Source: Pseudomonas sp. CAN1 (GTDB taxonomy: Bacteria; Pseudomonadota; Gammaproteobacteria; Pseudomonadales; Pseudomonadaceae). Taken from it: a stretch of DNA of 64,000 nucleotides. The position numbers and the translations under genes are program-made. The DNA lies in NCBI RefSeq assembly GCF_030462585.1, contig NZ_JASMRU010000011.1, positions 1 to 64,000 on the forward strand, written 5' to 3'. Every line of letters begins with the position of its first letter. Positions within the stretch are counted from its first letter, which is position 1. Shown piece after piece: positions 1 to 7,287 of this stretch. The notes under the pieces are model-generated. The model was not told the origin of the DNA. It ran no database searches and saw only the letters and a program-made list of their open reading frames with translations.

Positions 1-132
1 CTGGCGGTTTCGTCTCCGCCAAGCTGATCCCGGCCTACGGCTGGCATAGCCTGCTGCTGCTTGGTGCTGGCGGTTTCGTCTCCGCCAAGCTGATCCCGGC
101 CTACGGCTGGCATAGCCTGCTGCTGCTTGGTG
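1..132. repeat. 66-bp perfect tandem duplication at window edge
   Basis: Bases 1-66 are repeated exactly as 67-132. The unit length is a multiple of three, so it adds 22 codons in frame to the overlapping partial gene. The repeated peptide starts [14 protein letters not shown], which resembles a transmembrane stretch of an aromatic-acid:H+ symporter (MFS) rather than an RND adaptor. Because the sequence begins at the repeat, a contig-end assembly artefact is as likely as a real duplication. Confidence 0.9.
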
Positions 133-683
133 GTGTGTTGCCGCTGCTGCTGGCAGTTGTGCTGCTGGTGTGGCTGCCGGAAAGCCTGCTGGAGCGGGTC
201 GACGGCGCCAGTCTGCGCACGGACTACCAGCCCATCGTGCGCCTGGCCCGCGTCCCCGGCCGCGATTTCCCCGCGCAGTACAAGGAGCACAGCACCCGCC
301 CCGATCCGGCGACCCTGAGCTACACCGTCACCCTGACTCTGCAGCGGCCAACGGACGTCACCCTGCTGCCGGGCATGAGCGCCACCGTCGAGGTGGACTT
401 CGCCCAGCTCGGCCGCGATGCCCAGGCCATTCTGCGCATCCCGGTCGAAGCGGTGTTCAGCGCCGATGACGGCGCGCCGGGGCAGAGCCAGGTGTGGGTG
501 GTGAAAGGTGCAGGCGACGCGCTGCACGTCGAGCGCCGCGCGGTGCAGCTCGGCCAGCCGGGCGCCGCGGGCATCCAGATTCTCTCCGGGCTGGAACCGG
601 GCGAGCGGATAGTCGCCGCCGGCACCGCCGAGCTGCGCGAAGGCCAGCACGTGCGCCCGTGGCAGCGCGAACGGGGGCTGTGA
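3..683 (+). CDS. RND efflux periplasmic adaptor, 5'-partial, with MFS-like 5' end (chimeric ORF)
   Basis: The frame is open from the window edge with no start visible. From about base 185 onward the protein ([20 protein letters not shown], then [10 protein letters not shown] and [11 protein letters not shown]) is the C-terminal half of a membrane fusion protein of an RND efflux pump, which links the inner-membrane pump to an outer-membrane channel. The first ~60 residues instead look like two copies of an MFS transmembrane segment ending in LPESLL. The adaptor's own lipoyl and coiled-coil parts and signal peptide are missing. PESLL fits both families, so the joint probably lies near bases 175-190. 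The stop overlaps the start of the pump gene by one base (TGATG), as expected of an adaptor-pump operon. If the chimera is real, the adaptor is probably non-functional. Confidence 0.7.
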   Translation, partial: GGFVSAKLIPAYGWHSLLLLGAGGFVSAKLIPAYGWHSLLLLGGVLPLLLAVVLLVWLPESLLERVDGASLRTDYQPIVRLARVPGRDFPAQYKEHSTRPDPATLSYTVTLTLQRPTDVTLLPGMSATVEVDFAQLGRDAQAILRIPVEAVFSADDGAPGQSQVWVVKGAGDALHVERRAVQLGQPGAAGIQILSGLEPGERIVAAGTAELREGQHVRPWQRERGL

Positions 684-3600
684 TGGACATCAGCGGCTAC
701 TTTCTCCGCAACAAGGTGAGCAGCTGGATCGTCATCCTCCTGCTGGCCCTCGGCGGCCTCTACGCGATCCTCGAGATCGGTCGCCTGGAAGACCCGGCCT
801 TCACCGTCAAGACCGCCGTGGTCGCCACCCGCTACGCCGGCGCCTCGCCGCAACAGGTCGAGGAAGAGGTCACCTACCCGCTGGAAAATGCCATCCAGCA
901 ACTGGCCTACGTCGACAAGCTGACCTCGATTTCCAGCGCCGGCCTCTCGCAGATCACCGTCAACGTGAAGCCGCAGTACCGCGCCGGCGAGCTGCCGCAG
1001 ATCTGGGACGAGCTGCGGCGCAAGGTCAACGACCTCGCCCCGCACCTGCCGCCGGGGGTTTCGCCGCCGCAGGTGAACGATGATTTCGGCGACGTTTACG
1101 GCATCCTCCTGTCGCTGTCCGGCGACGGCTATAGCTACCAGGAACTGCGCGACTACGCCGACTACCTGCGTCGCGAACTGGTGCTGGTACCGGGCGTGAG
1201 CAAGGTGGTGGTCTCCGGGCTGCAGGCCGAGCAGGTCCAGGTGGAAGTCTCGCGGGAGAAGATGAACGCCATGGGCGTGCCGCTGCAGCGCCTGGTGGAT
1301 TTGCTGAACCGCCAGAACGTGGTGTCCGACGCCGGCAGCCTGCGGGTCGGCAGCGAGAGCATCCGCCTGCACCCCACCGGCGAGTTCGCCGACGTCGGCG
1401 AGCTGGAGCGCCTGCTGGTCAGCGCGCCGGGCAGTGCCCAGCTGATCCGCCTGGGCGACATTGCCACGGTGCAGCGCGGCTTCACCGACACGCCCAGCCA
1501 CCTCTGGCGCGCCGACGGCAAACCCGCATTGGCGCTGGGCATCGCCTTCGCTCCGCAGGTCAACGTGGTGAAGGTCGGCGACGCCGTGCACCTGCGCCTC
1601 GACCAGCTGGAAAGCGAGCGCCCGGCGGGCATGCAACTCACCCCCTTCTATGACCAGGCCGTGGAAGTGCACGGCGCGGTCAACGGCTTCCTGCTCAGCT
1701 TCGTCACCGCGCTGGCGATTGTCGTCGGCACCCTGCTGGTGTTCATGGGCCTGCGCAGCGGGCTGGTGATCGCCGGGGTGCTGGCGCTCAACGTGCTGGG
1801 CAGCCTGCTGCTGATGTACCTGCTGGGCATCGAGCTGCAGCGCATCAGCCTCGGCGCGCTGATCATTTCCCTGTGCATGCTGGTGGACAACGCCATCGTC
1901 GTGGTCGAGGGCGTGCTGGTCGGACGCCTGCGCGGCCAGGGCATCGACGCCGCGATCCGCCACATCGTTCGTCTCACCGCCCTGCCCCTGCTGGGTGCCA
2001 CGGTGATCGCAGTGCTGGCCTTCGCGCCCATCGGCCTGTCCTCGGACTCCACCGGCGAATACTGCCGCTCGCTGTTCGACGTGCTGCTGGTGTCGCTGCT
2101 GCTCAGCTGGATCACCGCCATGACCCTGGCGCCGCTGTTCGCCCGCTGGGCCTTCGAGAAGATGCCGGTGAAGACCGACAGCGCCGAGCCGCACCAGGGC
2201 TGGCTGTACCGCGCCTATCGCGGCCTGCTGGAAGCCTGCCTGCGCCAGCGCGCGCTGACCCTCGGCGTGCTCGCCGTGGCGCTGGCCGCCTCGCTGCTGG
2301 GCTTCTCCCAGGTGCGGCAGAACTTCTTCCCGCCGGCCAACACGCCGATGTTCTTCGTCGACCTGTGGCTGCCCCAGGGCACCGCCATCGAGCACACCCG
2401 CGACCTCGCCGCCGAGATCGACCGGCACATCACCGCCCTCCCCGGCGTGGAGCGCACGGTGACCAGCATCGGCCAGGGCGCGCCGCGCTTCATCCTCACT
2501 TATGGCGCCGAGCGCCAGCACGCCAACTACGCCCAGGTGCTGGTGCGCACCGAAAACCGCGCGCAGATTCCGGAGCTGATTGCTGGCCTGCAGCATTACC
2601 TCGACGAGAACTACCCGCAGGTGCAGACCGGCCTCAAGCGCCTGATGTTCGGCCCTTCCAATGGCAGCGCCATCGAAGTGCGCCTGACCGGGGCGGACCC
2701 GCAGGAACTGCGCCGCCTCGGCGCGCAGGTGGGCGACATCCTCGCCGCCGACCCGGTGGCCACTGGCGTCAGCCACGACTGGCAGGCCCGCGCGCTGCTG
2801 GTACGCCCGCAGTTCAACGAGGCCCGCGGCCGCGAGCTGGGCATCGACAAGCGCGATCTGGACGGCTTGCTGCGCATGAGTTTCAGCGGGCTGACCGTGG
2901 GCATCTACCGCGACGGCACCCAGCAGATGCCGATCGTGGTGCGCGAACGCGATGTCGACGCCGGGCAGATCAACGACCTGATGCTATGGAGCCCGGTGAG
3001 CCAGCGTTACCTGCCCATCGAGCAGGTGGTCAGCGGTTTCGACAGTGTCTGGGAGGACCCGCTGATCCTGCGCGAGGACCGCAAGCGCACGCTGACGGTG
3101 ATGGCCGACGTCGCCCCGCAGAGCGGCGAAACCTCCTCACAACTGCTCGGCCGGGTGCGCCCGCAGATCGAGGCGCTGCCGCTGCCGCCGGGCTACCAAC
3201 TGGCCTGGGGCGGCGACGTGGAAAGCTCCAGCGACGCCCGCAACGGCGTGCTCGGCAGCCTGCCGATGGCCTTCCTGGCGATGTTCATCATCACCGTGCT
3301 GATGTTCTCCTCGCCGCGCAAGGCGCTGCTGATCTGGCTGACCGTGCCGCTGGCGATGATCGGCGTGACCCTCGGCTTCCTGCTCACCGGCATTCCCTTC
3401 GGCTTCATGGCGCTGCTCGGGCTGCTGAGCCTGTCCGGCATGCTGGTGCGCAACGGCATCGTGCTGCTGGAGGAAGTCGACAACCTTGTCGCAAGCGGCC
3501 AGCCGCCGCGCGAGGCGCTGGTGAACGCTAGCTGCGCGAGGTTGCGGCCGATCTGCCTGACCGCGCTGACCACCATCCTCGGTCTGGCGCCGCTGCTGCT

Positions 3601-3736
3601 GGATGCCTTCTTCCAGAGCATGTCGGTGGTCATCATGTTCGGCCTGGGCTTCGCCACGCTGCTGACGCTGATCGTGCTGCCGGTGCTGTATGCCAGCGCC
3701 TACCGGCTCGGCGGCTCGAAGGTGGCTATCGCCTGA
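683..3736 (+). CDS. RND efflux transporter permease subunit
   Basis: A 1017-residue inner-membrane drug/proton antiporter of the AcrB/MexB (HAE-RND) superfamily, the usual size. It starts [10 protein letters not shown] with the first transmembrane helix at about residues 10-30. A large periplasmic loop follows (motif GASPQQVEEEVTYPLENA), then a helix block around 330-550 and a second half of the same design, as in all RND pumps. In the fourth helix the proton-relay motif reads LVDNAIVV near residue 402, so the second of the usual two aspartates is Asn, a variant I associate with TriC/VmeI-like pumps. The start was chosen because it overlaps the adaptor stop by one base. No outer-membrane channel gene follows, so it probably borrows one. 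The substrate cannot be told from sequence. Confidence 0.93.
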   Translation: MDISGYFLRNKVSSWIVILLLALGGLYAILEIGRLEDPAFTVKTAVVATRYAGASPQQVEEEVTYPLENAIQQLAYVDKLTSISSAGLSQITVNVKPQYRAGELPQIWDELRRKVNDLAPHLPPGVSPPQVNDDFGDVYGILLSLSGDGYSYQELRDYADYLRRELVLVPGVSKVVVSGLQAEQVQVEVSREKMNAMGVPLQRLVDLLNRQNVVSDAGSLRVGSESIRLHPTGEFADVGELERLLVSAPGSAQLIRLGDIATVQRGFTDTPSHLWRADGKPALALGIAFAPQVNVVKVGDAVHLRLDQLESERPAGMQLTPFYDQAVEVHGAVNGFLLSFVTALAIVVGTLLVFMGLRSGLVIAGVLALNVLGSLLLMYLLGIELQRISLGALIISLCMLVDNAIVVVEGVLVGRLRGQGIDAAIRHIVRLTALPLLGATVIAVLAFAPIGLSSDSTGEYCRSLFDVLLVSLLLSWITAMTLAPLFARWAFEKMPVKTDSAEPHQGWLYRAYRGLLEACLRQRALTLGVLAVALAASLLGFSQVRQNFFPPANTPMFFVDLWLPQGTAIEHTRDLAAEIDRHITALPGVERTVTSIGQGAPRFILTYGAERQHANYAQVLVRTENRAQIPELIAGLQHYLDENYPQVQTGLKRLMFGPSNGSAIEVRLTGADPQELRRLGAQVGDILAADPVATGVSHDWQARALLVRPQFNEARGRELGIDKRDLDGLLRMSFSGLTVGIYRDGTQQMPIVVRERDVDAGQINDLMLWSPVSQRYLPIEQVVSGFDSVWEDPLILREDRKRTLTVMADVAPQSGETSSQLLGRVRPQIEALPLPPGYQLAWGGDVESSSDARNGVLGSLPMAFLAMFIITVLMFSSPRKALLIWLTVPLAMIGVTLGFLLTGIPFGFMALLGLLSLSGMLVRNGIVLLEEVDNLVASGQPPREALVNASCARLRPICLTALTTILGLAPLLLDAFFQSMSVVIMFGLGFATLLTLIVLPVLYASAYRLGGSKVAIA

Positions 3737-3754
3737 TTTGGCAAGATATGTGGG

Positions 3755-3784
3755 GTGACTGACGTTGCCGCCAGCGTCGGTCAC
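3755..3784. promoter_or_regulatory. Inverted repeat between pump and regulator genes
   Basis: Arms GTGACTGACG (3755-3764) and CGTCGGTCAC (3775-3784) match at nine of ten positions around a 10-base spacer. It lies 37 bp upstream of the GlxA-type regulator and 18 bp after the RND pump stop. It could be an operator for the regulator or a weak terminator; there is no T-run. Confidence 0.4.
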
Positions 3785-3820
3785 CGCCACACTCGTGGCA
3801 TCCAATGAACGAGTCTTGCC

Positions 3821-4825
3821 ATGGAATCGCCGCGCCGCACCGCCTGCCTTCTCTACCCCGAGGTCATGAGCCTGGACATCACCGGGCCGCTGCAGGTGTT
3901 TGCCTCCGCCAACGTCGAGCGCCAGCGCCAGGGCCTGGCGCCGCTCTACGAGCTGCTGGTGCTGGGCGAACAGGCCGGACCGGTGGCGACCTCGGCGGGC
4001 ATTCGTATCTGTGCCGACCAGGCGTGGCGGGAAGTCGATCCCGCAAGCCTGGATACCCTGTTGGTGCCCGGCGGCCTGGGCGTGCCGACGCAATGCGAAA
4101 ACAGCGAGCTGCTGCGCTGGCTGGCGGCCGCCGAACCCCAGGTGCGCCGGCTCGGCTCGGTGTGCTCCGGCGCGCTGATTCTCGCCGCCGCTGGCGTACT
4201 CAACGGCCGCCCGGCCACCACCCACTGGGCGGACGTGGACGAGCTCTGCGCGGGCTTCCCCGAAGTGCTGGTCCAGGGCGACCGCCTGCACACCTATGAC
4301 CCGCAGCGCCGTGACGGCGACGACCACGTCTTCACCTCGGCAGGCGTGACCGCCGGCATCGACCTCGCCCTGGCGCTGGTGGAGGCCGATCTCGGCCGCG
4401 CACTGGCCCTGGCCGTCGCTCGGCGTCTGGTGATGTTTCTCAAGCGCCCCGGCGGCCAGGCGCAGTTCAGCCACTGGCTGACCCCGGAGCCGACCCGCAC
4501 GCCGCGCCTGGCCGCGCTGCTGGAATGGATTCCGGCGCACCTGGGCAACGACCTGTCGCTGGAGGCCCTGGCCGAGCAGGCCTGCATGAGCCCGCGCACG
4601 CTCTCGCGGGTGTTCATCAACGAACTGGGCATGGGGCCCGGCCGCTACGTCGAGCGGGTGCGCCTGGAAGCGGCGCGCGCGCTGCTGCAGGACGCCCAGG
4701 CGTCGATCAGCACGGTGTCGCGCCTGTGCGGCTTCGGCCATCCGGAAAACCTGCGCCGCACCTTCCACAAGCACCTGGCGATCAGCCCGCAGGAATACGC
4801 CGAGCGCTTCGGCCAGTTGCACTGA
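3821..4825 (+). CDS. GlxA-family transcriptional regulator (DJ-1/PfpI + AraC HTH)
   Basis: A 334-residue two-domain regulator. The N-terminal part (about 8-175) is a DJ-1/PfpI class I glutamine amidotransferase-like fold, with the nucleophile-elbow cysteine in SVCSGALILA near residue 115. The C-terminal part (about 225-332) is an AraC-type pair of helix-turn-helices (SPRTLSRVF; ISTVSRLCGFGHPENLRRTF). Members sense small metabolites, often betaines or amines, and activate nearby genes. It is followed after 27 bp by the DUF1272 gene and then the MFS transporter on the same strand, so it may control that transporter. Length and domain order are normal. The target is inferred from context only. 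Confidence 0.9.
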   Translation: MESPRRTACLLYPEVMSLDITGPLQVFASANVERQRQGLAPLYELLVLGEQAGPVATSAGIRICADQAWREVDPASLDTLLVPGGLGVPTQCENSELLRWLAAAEPQVRRLGSVCSGALILAAAGVLNGRPATTHWADVDELCAGFPEVLVQGDRLHTYDPQRRDGDDHVFTSAGVTAGIDLALALVEADLGRALALAVARRLVMFLKRPGGQAQFSHWLTPEPTRTPRLAALLEWIPAHLGNDLSLEALAEQACMSPRTLSRVFINELGMGPGRYVERVRLEAARALLQDAQASISTVSRLCGFGHPENLRRTFHKHLAISPQEYAERFGQLH

Positions 4826-4852
4826 CAACGACCACCACCCAAGGACCTTGCC

Positions 4853-5095
4853 ATGCTCGAACTCCGCCCCGGCTGCGAATGCTGCGACCGCGACCTGCCC
4901 GGCGACAGCGCCGACGCACTGATCTGCAGTTTCGAATGCACCTTCTGCCGCGACTGCGCCGACCAGGTGCTGCACGGTAAATGCCCGAACTGCGGCGGCG
5001 AGCTGGTGCCCCGCCCGCGCCGCCCGCTGGCGAAACTGGCGACCAGCCCGGCTTCGACCCAGCGGGTGCTCAAGCCCAACGGCTGTCAGGGCTGA
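4853..5095 (+). CDS. DUF1272 domain protein (small cysteine-rich, zinc-binding)
   Basis: An 80-residue protein with a dense set of cysteines in pairs (CECC, C-x3-C-x2-C-x2-C, CPNC) typical of the DUF1272 family, which looks like a RING-like or treble-clef zinc-binding fold. Biochemical function is not known to me. It lies between the GlxA-type regulator (27 bp upstream) and the MFS transporter (9 bp downstream) and is probably co-transcribed with both. The C-terminal ~25 residues are basic and low in cysteine. There is no signal peptide, so it is likely cytoplasmic. Confidence 0.85.
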   Translation: MLELRPGCECCDRDLPGDSADALICSFECTFCRDCADQVLHGKCPNCGGELVPRPRRPLAKLATSPASTQRVLKPNGCQG

Positions 5096-5104
5096 GGGCG
5101 GAGC

Positions 5105-6274
5105 ATGCTGCTGCGCACCCCGGCGATCCGCCTGCTGTTCACCAGCCAGGCGCTGTACTGGTCCTGCTCGCTGATCGGCATCACCCTCACCTCGCTGGTG
5201 GGCGCCCAGCTCACGCCCCTCAACAGCCTGGCGACGCTGCCACTGGCGATCCTGGTGCTGGGCAACCTGCTGGCGGTGCAGCCGCTATCGCTGTTCATGC
5301 AGCGCCACGGGCGGCGGCGCGGCCTGTTGCTCGGCGCCGCCTGCGGTGTGCTGGGCGGGCTGCTCTGCGCGCTGGGCGTGTGGCTGGCGGACTTCCTGCT
5401 GTTCTGCCTCGGCGCGCTGCCCATCGGCGCCTATCAGGCGTCGGCGATGTACTACCGCTTTGCGGCGCTGGAGTCGGTGGATGAAAGCCACAAGGGCCGC
5501 GCCACAGCCTATGTGATCGGCGGCGGCGTGCTCGCCGCGCTACTGGCGCCGAGCCTGGCGCTGTGGTCGCGCAATGCGCTGCCCGCACCTTTCGTGGGTT
5601 CCTACCTGGCGATTGCTGCGCTGGCGCTGGTCGCCATCGCAGTGCTCAGCCGCTTGCCGGAAGGCGCTGCGCCCGCGCCGTCCACCGGTGGCTGGAAGGC
5701 GATGCGAGCATTGCTGTCGCGTCCGGCAATTCGCGCCGCCATGGCCTGCACCGCCGCCGGCCACGGGCTGATGATCCTGATCATGAACGCCACGCCGCTG
5801 GCCATGAGCTTCTGCGGCCTGCCGCTGGAGCGCTCGGTGAGCGTGATCCAGTGGCACGTGCTGGGCATGTTCCTGCCCGCCTTCGTCGCCGGCCCGTTAG
5901 TGGATCGCCTCGGCGGCCGCCGCGTGGCCTGGGTTGGCATGGCACTGCTGGCAGTGAGCGCGGCGGTGGCCCTGAGCGGGCAGTCGGTGGCGCAGTTCCT
6001 GGTCAGCTCGCTGCTGCTGGGCATGGGCTGGAACCTGATGTTGGTGGCCGGCACCACGCTGCTCGCCTTCGGCCATACGCCACAGGAACGTGGCCATGCA
6101 CAGGGTCTGATGGAGCTGGGGAACGGCAGCCTGGCGGCGCTGATGTCCTTCAGCTCCGGCGCGCTGATCACCAGCGTCGGCTGGAGCGCGGTGAACCTGC
6201 TGGTGTGGCCGGTATTGCTGGTGGCGCTGGTGATGCTCTGGTCCGGGCGCAGGGAATTGGCGGCCGCTTCGTAG
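5105..6274 (+). CDS. MFS transporter
   Basis: A 389-residue polytopic membrane protein with about twelve hydrophobic segments and short charged loops (RHGRRRG after the second or third helix; DRLGGRRVAW in the second half), the typical major facilitator signature and length. The start codon lies 9 bp after the DUF1272 stop, with GGCGGAG just upstream as ribosome-binding site. From memory, P. aeruginosa also has an MFS gene next to nfuA, so this is probably the same locus. The substrate is unknown; a GlxA-type regulator two genes upstream suggests a small amine or amino-acid-like compound, which is inference. Confidence 0.88.
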   Translation: MLLRTPAIRLLFTSQALYWSCSLIGITLTSLVGAQLTPLNSLATLPLAILVLGNLLAVQPLSLFMQRHGRRRGLLLGAACGVLGGLLCALGVWLADFLLFCLGALPIGAYQASAMYYRFAALESVDESHKGRATAYVIGGGVLAALLAPSLALWSRNALPAPFVGSYLAIAALALVAIAVLSRLPEGAAPAPSTGGWKAMRALLSRPAIRAAMACTAAGHGLMILIMNATPLAMSFCGLPLERSVSVIQWHVLGMFLPAFVAGPLVDRLGGRRVAWVGMALLAVSAAVALSGQSVAQFLVSSLLLGMGWNLMLVAGTTLLAFGHTPQERGHAQGLMELGNGSLAALMSFSSGALITSVGWSAVNLLVWPVLLVALVMLWSGRRELAAAS

Positions 6275-6275
6275 A

Positions 6276-6342
6276 GCGCATAACCCGGAACGGGTTATCC
6301 GCCGCCACGGCGGATAACGCCTGGGGCGTTGTGCGCCCTACG
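6276..6342. repeat. Intergenic ATAAC-type palindromic repeat, copy 1
   Basis: The segment holds TAACCCG gaa CGGGTTA (6281-6297), then the block GGCGGATAAC and ends GTGCGCCCTACG. The same layout (GGGCGCATAAC ... GGCGGATAAC ... TCGCCCTACG) recurs at 26127-26200. It lies just past the MFS stop, convergent with nfuA. Confidence 0.7.
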
Positions 6343-6360
6343 TTCTTTCTGCGCTAAGGC

Positions 6361-6445
6361 GGTTCGCGAGCAAGCTCGCTCCTACGAAGAGCACCGAAGT
6401 CCATCTGTAGGAGCGAGGGGGACGCCTAGTTCTTGCTCGCGAACC
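6361..6445. repeat. REP palindrome pair with an interrupted arm
   Basis: A standard Pseudomonas REP unit (TTCGCGAGCAAGCTCGCTCC, 6363-6382) faces an inverted partner at 6407-6445. In the partner, GTAGGAGCGAG and TTGCTCGCGAACC are separated by GGGGACGCCTAGTTC. A near-identical interrupted unit occurs at 7198-7234, the other side of nfuA. Confidence 0.8.
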
Positions 6446-6463
6446 CTGCCCCAACCCAAACAA

Positions 6464-6489
6464 AAAAGGCGACCCGAAGGTCGCCTTTT
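6464..6489 (-). terminator. Rho-independent terminator of nfuA
   Basis: AAAAGGCGACC (6464-6474) and GGTCGCCTTTT (6479-6489) form an 11-bp stem with a 4-base loop. Read on the minus strand it ends in a T-run, 20 bp after the nfuA stop. Confidence 0.9.
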
Positions 6490-6508
6490 CGCTGCTCGAT
6501 CGCCTGAC

Positions 6509-7093
6509 TCAGTAGTAGGCGTTCTCGCGGTTGCTGTGGTCGGTGACGTCACGCACGCCCTTCAGCTCCGGGATGCGCTCGATCAGGGTCTTCTCGACGC
6601 CATCCTTCAGGGTCATCTCGACCGCGCCGCAGCCCTGGCAACCGCCGCCGAAACGCAGCACGGCGATGTTGTCCTCGACCACGTCCACCAGGCTCACCTG
6701 GCCGCCGTGGCTGGCCAGACCCGGGTTGATCTCGGTCTGCAGGTAGTAGTTGATGCGCTCGGTGAGCGGGCTGTCTTCGTTGACCATCGGCACCTTGGCG
6801 TTGGGCGCCTTGATGGTCAGCTGGCCGCCCATGCGGTCGGTGGCGTAATCGACCACGGCGTCGTCCAGGAACGGCTCGCTGATGGCGTCGATGTAGGCAG
6901 TGAAGGCTTTCAGGCCGACCGGGGTGTCTTCCGCCTTCTGCTCGCCCGGCTTGCAGTAGGCGATGCAGGTTTCGGCGTACTGGGTGCCCGGCTGGGTGAT
7001 GAAGATGCGAATGCCGATGCCGGGAGTGTCCTGCTTGGACAGCAGCTCGGCCAGGTAATCCTGTGCGGCTTCGGTAATGGTGATAGCGCTCAT
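6509..7093 (-). CDS. nfuA: Fe/S biogenesis protein NfuA
   Basis: A 194-residue iron-sulfur carrier that receives and delivers [4Fe-4S] clusters to apo-proteins and is important under oxidative or iron stress. The N-terminal ~105 residues form a degenerate A-type carrier domain. The C-terminal domain is the Nfu fold with the cluster-binding CxxC ([13 protein letters not shown]152 and C155). The start [11 protein letters not shown] was preferred over an ATG five codons upstream because it matches the known family N-terminus and length. It is monocistronic: a terminator lies directly downstream and REP elements flank it. The cytoplasmic role is well established for the family. Confidence 0.97.
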   Translation of the reverse strand: MSAITITEAAQDYLAELLSKQDTPGIGIRIFITQPGTQYAETCIAYCKPGEQKAEDTPVGLKAFTAYIDAISEPFLDDAVVDYATDRMGGQLTIKAPNAKVPMVNEDSPLTERINYYLQTEINPGLASHGGQVSLVDVVEDNIAVLRFGGGCQGCGAVEMTLKDGVEKTLIERIPELKGVRDVTDHSNRENAYY

Positions 7094-7197
7094 GGCAACT
7101 CCTCGCAAACGTGGCGCCAGTTTACGCCATTCGGGGGGACGGGATAAAGCCCTACCGTTTTAGTAGGAATAATTCGCAGCTGGGTCGAAGCGCTTTT

Positions 7198-7278
7198 CGC
7201 AGGACCGGGGGGACGCCTGGTCCTTGCTCGCGAACACCCCGCAACGTGGGGTTGGCTCGCGAGCAAGCTCGCTCCTAC
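7198..7278. repeat. REP palindrome pair with interrupted arm, second copy
   Basis: An interrupted unit (7198-7234, containing GGGGGGACGCCTGGTCC before TTGCTCGCGAAC) is followed by a CCCC/GGGG hairpin (7237-7250) and a normal REP unit (GCTCGCGAGCAAGCTCGCTC and on, ending 7278). It lies between the nfuA promoter region and the 3' end of cti. Confidence 0.8.
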
Positions 7279-7287
7279 AGGTCCGGC

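Noticed and set aside
320-2776. Long minus-strand ORF (818 codons) opposite the RND pump
   Set aside because: It is the antisense frame of the adaptor and pump genes, with low-complexity His/Gln/Ala/Arg composition typical of high-GC shadow frames.
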